A DNA stretch of 7,908 nt, from the NCBI GenBank assembly GCA_948874605.1, contig CAQRXS010000026.1:1-7908 (forward strand), given 5' to 3'. Below are positions 1 to 5,200 of the stretch, in pieces (the stretch's first letter is position 1; every line of letters begins with the position of its first letter). This stretch comes from an uncultured Bacilli bacterium (GTDB lineage Bacteria > Bacillota_I > Bacilli_A > RF39 > UBA660). The notes beneath the pieces are model-generated. The model was given only the letters and a program-made list of their open reading frames with translations. It searched no databases and was not told the origin of the DNA. Position numbers and translations under genes: made by a program.

Positions 1-1660
1 GGCTAAGTTCTTTTCGAGGAGTTTTAATGCAATCTTCCATTACATCTAATATTTGAAGCCTTGCCTTTTTCGCTTGGGCTAGTGCTTCTTTTAAAATATT
101 TTTTGTAACGCCTTTTATTTTAATGTCCATTTGAAGGGCCGTAATTCCTTTTCTTGTTCCTGCTACTTTGAAATCCATATCTCCCATGTGGTCTTCTAAT
201 CCTTGAATATCCGTTAAGATTGTATATTTGTTACTTTCTTTTGAAGTAATTAATCCCATAGCGATACCAGCTACAGGTGCTTTTATAGGAACACCAGCAG
301 CCATAAGGGAAAGACATCCTGCACAAATAGTTGCTTGAGAAGAAGAACCATTTGATTCTAAAATTTCTGATACTACTCGAATTGTATATGGGAATTCTTC
401 TTCGCTTGGTATAACTGCAGATAATGCACGCTCTCCTAAAGCTCCATGCCCTATTTCTCTTCTTCCAGGTGAACCATAACGACCTATTTCGCCAACAGAG
501 AATGCTGGAAAATTATAATGAAGCATGAATCTTTTCGCATCTTCAATTCCAAGTCCATCTAATATTTGATGTTCGCCAATTGCGCCTAGTGTAGTTGTAG
601 CAAGGCTTTGCGTTTGACCACGAGTAAATACAGCTGAACCATGTGTTCTAGGTAATAAGTCTATCATAGCATCTAAATGTCTTATTTCATCCATTTTTCT
701 TCCATCAGGTCGAATATGTTGTTCCGTGATTAAACTTCTAACTACATCTCCTTCTAAATTATGTAAGATTTTGTTTACTTGTTTTAACTTTTCATTTAAA
801 GCAGGATCTTCTAAATACATATTTGTAAAATATCCTATTGTTTCTTGTTTTAATTCTTCAACTCTATTATATGACTCTAATTTATCTTTGATTTGAATTG
901 CTTCTAGCATTTTTTCTTTGGCATATGTGTTTACTAAATTTATGATATCTTGATCTAATTCTGCTTTATCTAGTTCTACTTTTTCAACGCCAATTTCTTT
1001 GATAATTTTCTCTTGAAATTCACAAAGTTCTTTGATGGCTTCGTGTCCAAACAAAATCGCTTCCAGCATTTCTGATTCGGTACTTTCTAAGGCTCCAGCT
1101 TCCACCATACAAATTGCCGATTTTGTACCAGCAACAGTTAGATTTAATTTACTTTTTTCTAATTGTTCGGCAGTTGGATTAATAATAAATTCTTTTCCAA
1201 TTTTACCAACTACTACTCCACATACTGGGCCTTCAAATGGAATTTCTGAGATTCCTAGGGCAAGTGAAGAACCAAACAATGCAGCCATTACTGGAGAGTT
1301 GTCTTGATCCACAGATAAAACAGTGTTAATGACTTGAATTTCATTTCTTAAATTCTCATCAAACATGGGTCTTAAAGGTCTATCAATAATTCTTGCAGCA
1401 AGAGTGGCTTCATCTGTGGGACGTCCTTCTCTTTTGATAAATCCTCCTGGTATTTTACCTACAGAATATAATTTTTCTTGGTATAAAACTTGCAAAGGAA
1501 AGAAATCTTGAGATACTACTGTATGTCCCATTACAACTGCACTTAATACAACTGTATCATTAAATCTTACTAAAACGCTTGCATTTGCTTGTTTCGCAAG
1601 CCATCCTGTTTCTACTACTATTTTTCTTCCAAAAAAATCTAAAATAAATTCTTTTTTCAT
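1..1660 (-). CDS. pnp: Polyribonucleotide nucleotidyltransferase (PNPase), 3' end cut by the window edge
   Basis: PNPase degrades RNA 3' to 5' by phosphorolysis, releasing nucleoside diphosphates, and acts in the cytoplasm as a ring-shaped trimer, often with degradosome partners. The frame is open from the ATG at 1658-1660 to the left edge: 553 codons with no stop. The first RNase PH-like domain covers about residues 5-140 and includes the conserved [12 protein letters not shown] and IDRPLRP segments. An all-alpha linker follows to about 230. The second RNase PH domain starts near DGRK (about 317) and contains [31 protein letters not shown] and [16 protein letters not shown]. Asp490 and Asp496 (codons 191-193 and 173-175) have the six-residue spacing of the two catalytic aspartates of E. 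coli PNPase. The C-terminal KH and S1 RNA-binding domains, roughly 150 residues, lie beyond the window. A GGGAG Shine-Dalgarno five bases upstream supports the start. The gene follows rpsO by 49 nt, the common bacterial order. Confidence 0.98.
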   Translation of the reverse strand, partial: MKKEFILDFFGRKIVVETGWLAKQANASVLVRFNDTVVLSAVVMGHTVVSQDFFPLQVLYQEKLYSVGKIPGGFIKREGRPTDEATLAARIIDRPLRPMFDENLRNEIQVINTVLSVDQDNSPVMAALFGSSLALGISEIPFEGPVCGVVVGKIGKEFIINPTAEQLEKSKLNLTVAGTKSAICMVEAGALESTESEMLEAILFGHEAIKELCEFQEKIIKEIGVEKVELDKAELDQDIINLVNTYAKEKMLEAIQIKDKLESYNRVEELKQETIGYFTNMYLEDPALNEKLKQVNKILHNLEGDVVRSLITEQHIRPDGRKMDEIRHLDAMIDLLPRTHGSAVFTRGQTQSLATTTLGAIGEHQILDGLGIEDAKRFMLHYNFPAFSVGEIGRYGSPGRREIGHGALGERALSAVIPSEEEFPYTIRVVSEILESNGSSSQATICAGCLSLMAAGVPIKAPVAGIAMGLITSKESNKYTILTDIQGLEDHMGDMDFKVAGTRKGITALQMDIKIKGVTKNILKEALAQAKKARLQILDVMEDCIKTPRKELS

Positions 1661-1665
1661 TTTTT

Positions 1666-1670
1666 CTCCC
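1666..1670 (-). promoter_or_regulatory. Ribosome binding site of pnp
   Basis: GGGAG on the minus strand (within AAGGGAGA), five bases before the ATG at 1658-1660. It fixes the pnp start. Confidence 0.85.
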
Positions 1671-1680
1671 TTCTATCAAA

Positions 1681-1709
1681 AGAAAAAAGACACTAAAAAT
1701 TAAAGTGCC
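1681..1709 (-). terminator. Intrinsic terminator or attenuator between rpsO and pnp
   Basis: Directly after the rpsO stop, the minus strand reads GGCACT (1709-1704), a nine-base loop, then AGTGTC (1694-1689), followed by TTTTTTCT. The core stem is six pairs including one G-U. It can be lengthened by A-U pairs between the A-rich sequence upstream and the U tract. This has the form of a rho-independent terminator. The GC core is short, so partial read-through into pnp is likely. E. coli also has a terminator between rpsO and pnp, and there pnp is partly transcribed by read-through. No separate pnp promoter fits well in the 49-nt gap, so read-through would matter here. Confidence 0.72.
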
Positions 1710-1979
1710 TTATTTTCTTAAATTTAATTTTTTAATTAATTCACGATATGCTACAACATCGGTTCTCTTTAGGTAGTTTAATAATTTCTTTCTTCTACCA
1801 ACCATTTTTTGAAGTCCACGTTTTGAATGGAAATCATGAATGTGTACTTTAAAATGTTCTGTTAAAGTATTGATTTCTTCTGTTAATAAAGCAATTTGAA
1901 CTTCAGCAGATCCAACATCTGTAGTACTTTTTTGAAATTCTTTAATAATTTCAGCTTTTCTTGTTTTTGACATTGCCAT
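1710..1979 (-). CDS. rpsO: Small ribosomal subunit protein uS15
   Basis: S15 is a primary binder of the central domain of 16S rRNA, contacting helices h20-h22, and nucleates assembly of the 30S platform. The product is 89 residues, the usual bacterial length, and starts [15 protein letters not shown]. It carries the family hallmarks [35 protein letters not shown] and the ending [12 protein letters not shown]. The frame stays open upstream to a TTG at 2016-2018. However, the ATG at 1977-1979 has a GGAGG Shine-Dalgarno eight bases away and gives the canonical length, so the 13 extra codons are untranslated leader. A second ATG two codons further in (1971-1973) is possible but less well spaced. 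The gene has its own promoter upstream and is followed by a hairpin terminator and then pnp. Confidence 0.98.
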   Translation of the reverse strand: MAMSKTRKAEIIKEFQKSTTDVGSAEVQIALLTEEINTLTEHFKVHIHDFHSKRGLQKMVGRRKKLLNYLKRTDVVAYRELIKKLNLRK

Positions 1980-1987
1980 AAACAATT

Positions 1988-1992
1988 CCTCC
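1988..1992 (-). promoter_or_regulatory. Ribosome binding site of rpsO
   Basis: GGAGG in the context AAAAAAGGAGGAATT, eight bases before the ATG at 1977-1979. This site decides the start against the longer TTG-initiated frame at 2018, which would run through the Shine-Dalgarno itself. Confidence 0.92.
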
Positions 1993-2062
1993 TTTTTTAT
2001 TTTAATCGGTTTAACCAAAGTAATTGACGAGGTATCATAAAACTTCAGAAAAACTTCTTAAC
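1993..2062 (-). promoter_or_regulatory. rpsO 5' leader, possible S15 autoregulatory element
   Basis: The predicted start of transcription near 2062 leaves a leader of about 80 nt. Two weak hairpins can be drawn. One is AGAA/TTCT closing a four-base loop (about 2049-2060). The other is TTGGT paired with ACCGA around a TAA loop (about 2006-2018), just before the Shine-Dalgarno. The second stem has a G-U pair next to G-C pairs, the kind of element S15 recognises in 16S rRNA. S15 represses its own translation through leader RNA structures in several bacteria, with different folds in different groups. That this leader does so is inference, because both stems are short and no known fold was matched. 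Confidence 0.3.
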
Positions 2063-2068
2063 ACAACT

Positions 2069-2097
2069 AGTATAGTATAAAAAGCTCTAAAAAGCAA
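2069..2097 (-). promoter_or_regulatory. Sigma-A-type promoter of rpsO
   Basis: On the minus strand a -35 box TTGCTT (2097-2092) is separated by 17 bases from a -10 box TATACT (2074-2069). A second TATACT overlaps it at 2079-2074, giving TATACTATACT, but with only 12 bases of spacing. The stretch upstream of the -35 box (about 2098-2130) is almost pure A/T tracts, resembling an UP element, as expected for a strong ribosomal-protein promoter. Transcription would begin near 2062. Confidence 0.75.
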
Positions 2098-2195
2098 AAC
2101 TTTTTTCTCTTTTTTATTCAAAAAAAGTAATTTAGAACTCAATTTCTTTCTTAAAGTTTTTCAAGATATAATCTCGTTATAGATTTAGTTAAACA

Positions 2196-2230
2196 AAAAT
2201 CAGAGAAAGTTTTTCACAATCTCTGATTTT
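2196..2230 (-). terminator. Intrinsic terminator of the M26 protease gene
   Basis: A perfect 11-base inverted repeat, AAAATCAGAGA on one arm (minus 2230-2220) and TCTCTGATTTT on the other (2206-2196), encloses a 13-base loop. On the minus strand it runs into TTTTTGTTT. It lies 56 bases past the stop codon at 2287-2289. The flanking A and T runs on both sides could let it work in either direction, but no plus-strand gene is present. Confidence 0.85.
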
Positions 2231-2286
2231 GTCATAATTTAAAATGTTCTCTTTTCTCGTTTACAAGCTATTAGATTTTGTTAAAC

Positions 2287-5200
2287 TTATTTTAGTGTCG
2301 GATATCCTAAAGTTTTAACTGTGTCAAAGTTCCACACTTTATCCTCTAATTTTACTTGATTACGATAGAAGTCTGGATTAATAATATCACTACTACGAGC
2401 TAATAATACTTTGCTGTTATTATTTCCATTTATATTTGTAGCACTATTTGACGATTCATGTTCATAAACATTAGTCACACCATTTAAGGTATTAAATCCT
2501 GCAATTCTGTAGGAATTAGCTCCAGTACTTAAACTAATCGAATTTATGATTATAGCATTTCCAGAACTTGGTCCACCGATAATTCCACCATTACCTGTCC
2601 TATTTGTACCATTTACTTCTGCTTTTGTAACACTATTGTTAATCGATGCGCCATCACTTAACCATCCTGTGATACCTCCAACTCTAGAGCCAAGATTATG
2701 ATACATTGTTCCTTTAATATTTCCTGTAACTAATATATTAGATACAGCAGTACTATTTATTTGACCAGCAAGGCCTCCAATTGTATTACTTGATTGAATT
2801 CTTATATCAGTTAATGCAATTTTATTTATCGTACTGGATGTAATCGCACCACTCAAGCCACCAACTTGATTTGTATTATTTATAATGGAAGAATTATGAA
2901 TTGTTACGTTCTCAACTGTTCCATTCGCTATGGTATTTGCAAATATACCTTTCGCATTGTTATTTGTGATTTTTGAATTTTCTACTTTCAAATTTTTGAC
3001 AACACCTGTTACTGAATTAAATAATACATATTTCGAATTGCTGATTTTATGTCCATTACCATCGATTAATCCTGAGAAAGTGTTTGATATAATGCTTACT
3101 CCATTTTCCTTTGTAACATTAGAGAAATCTAAATCATTGTTAAGAATATATTTTTTTCCTCTATTAAGATCCGAATTATCAATTGCTAAGAAATCCTCTA
3201 CTGTATTAATTTCAAAAGTTTTAATTGTTATATCATTCTTTTTTAAAGTAAACATTAATCCAGATTTCGATTTAATATTTGGAAGGTTTACATTAGAAGA
3301 AGTAACGTTATTATTATAAATCAGGCAATTGGCAGCACTTACTGATAAATAAGATTGAACACCTTCTACATAATCTGGTTCTTCAATTACAATATTTTTT
3401 ACATCTGCATAAACCATATGATTAAATAATGTATATTTTACTCCTTTTAATTTGTGTCCATTCCCATCTAGTATTCCAAGGAAACGATTTGTTACATAAT
3501 ACTTTCCATTTTCTGGAGTAATTTTACTAAAGTCTAAATCAGCATCTATACGATAAGTTCCGTAAGAATTCTTATTTAATACTTCTATAAATTGTTCTGC
3601 TGAAGTAATAGAAATCGGCGCTGGAACATTATAAACTCCTCCAGTTACAAAGTCATTAGTAGCTCGTTTTACAATGCCATAATAAAGTTTCGTAACTGCT
3701 ATACTTGTATTTAGATTGCCATTTTGCGCATCTTGCTTTAATGCTCTTTCATACAAAGCTAGGAGTTCTTCTAAATCGTAGTATTTAATGTTCTTTAAGT
3801 TTGCTTCCACATTTTCATAACGACTTAATTTATATTTTTTCCATGTCATCGTATTATCATTTGTGATTTTTTGAAGAGCGATTAAGTCATTTGCACTTCG
3901 ACCAGACATATAAGTAATAAATCCTTTATCGTATCCTGCATAACCTAACATTTCAAAGCCAGTATTTTTAAATGTATCAACATCTGGCGCTCCATTCGGA
4001 TTATTAGGAATATAGAAATGTAAATAGAAGAAGTTATCATATCCATATCTACCATTCCATGTATGAGGAGATGATCCTGTTGCTCTTATGGCTAATTGAT
4101 TATCCCATAGATCTTCCATTGTCTTTAAATTCATTTTCTTAAAGTCATCTGCAGTTAATCTTGCATATTGTGTTGAATAATTTGCACCTGAAGTATTATG
4201 TTGCATCTGGACTGCCACTTTTGCCTGCTCTTCTGGAGATAATTTTAAGAATGCTTGGCCAGCTAAATATTCTAAAACATATTTTGTTTCATACATTTCA
4301 CGATAATAACTATCTATTTTCTCTTCTGTGTTGATTCGCTCTGGTGTTAAGTTGGTTGCATAAGTTGTTTCTAGACCAAAGTTTCTAATTAAATTAAAGA
4401 TTTTTGTTGTTTCACCAATATCTTGAGCGATGACACCATCAGCATGGGATTCAGCACCTGTATTTGGTCTTCTTCCATTTTGAGCATAAAAATATCTGTT
4501 ATCTTGATTATGAGCAGTTTCATGAGTAAATACATGTACAGCACGAATTCCACTTAAAGCACTATCTACAACCCACCACACATTTGTACCATTTGCATAT
4601 GCTCCTGAACCATTTGCGGCGGCCCAAGATTTAATTGCTTCATAAACCCATTTCATTACTGGATCTTTTGTTTTTCCAGCTTCTTGAGTTCCAGCATCAG
4701 CTTTTGAACTAGCTGGGAAGTAAAATCTAGTATCAAATTGAATATTGATAATCTTATTAATACAATCTGCAGAATTCGGTATAAAACCAGCCGAAGTTCC
4801 ATAGAAAACTCCTAAATATTCGGCATATTCTTTAATTGCATTATACATTCTTGTTCTTTCATTACCATCTTTATTTAAATAATTAGGATATCGATTCATA
4901 CTTCCGATTACTAACTGAGATGGACATGAAATAATATACATATCTTCTTGTGGAGCTGATAGAATTGGCAAAATCATGTAATGATTTGATTTTGTCATAA
5001 TCGTCCAAACACGATAGTGAATTTCATCTGCATATTCCCCTATTGCTGGTTGTTCATAAAGAATTCCTTCAAAATGGTCTACCATCCAATCACTTGGATC
5101 ATTATAACCATTTAATGTTTTAAATGAGTAAGCTATGAAGCTTGGTAAATTCATTCCTATTTTCTCATTTAAAATTGCATTGTAGAAATTCACAGTAGCA

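Larger units (their letters stand above)
1980..2286. other. Intergenic region between the protease gene and rpsO
   Basis: This 307-base gene-free gap contains, in transcription order, the protease terminator hairpin (2230-2196), an A/T-rich stretch with no recognisable element (2195-2131), A/T tracts (2130-2098), the rpsO promoter (2097-2069) and the rpsO leader with its Shine-Dalgarno. I see no tRNA, small ORF with a ribosome binding site, or mobile-element end here. Confidence 0.8.

Noticed and set aside
1032..1307. Plus-strand open frame of 91 codons
   Set aside because: It is antisense to highly conserved pnp coding sequence, has no recognisable product, and has no Shine-Dalgarno.
1980..2018. 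N-terminal extension of S15 by 13 residues from a TTG at 2016-2018
   Set aside because: It would translate through the GGAGG Shine-Dalgarno, has no ribosome binding site of its own, and makes the protein longer than the canonical 89 residues.
2109..2127. A/T-only inverted repeat CTTTTTT...AAAAAAG upstream of the rpsO promoter
   Set aside because: The stem is essentially all A-T and is followed by A rather than U on the minus strand, so it is not a terminator; it is better read as part of the A/T tracts upstream of the -35 box.
2930..3319. Plus-strand open frame of 129 codons with hydrophobic stretches
   Set aside because: It is antisense to the GLUG module C/B region of the protease; the hydrophobic look comes from reverse-complementing Asn/Lys/Glu-rich codons.
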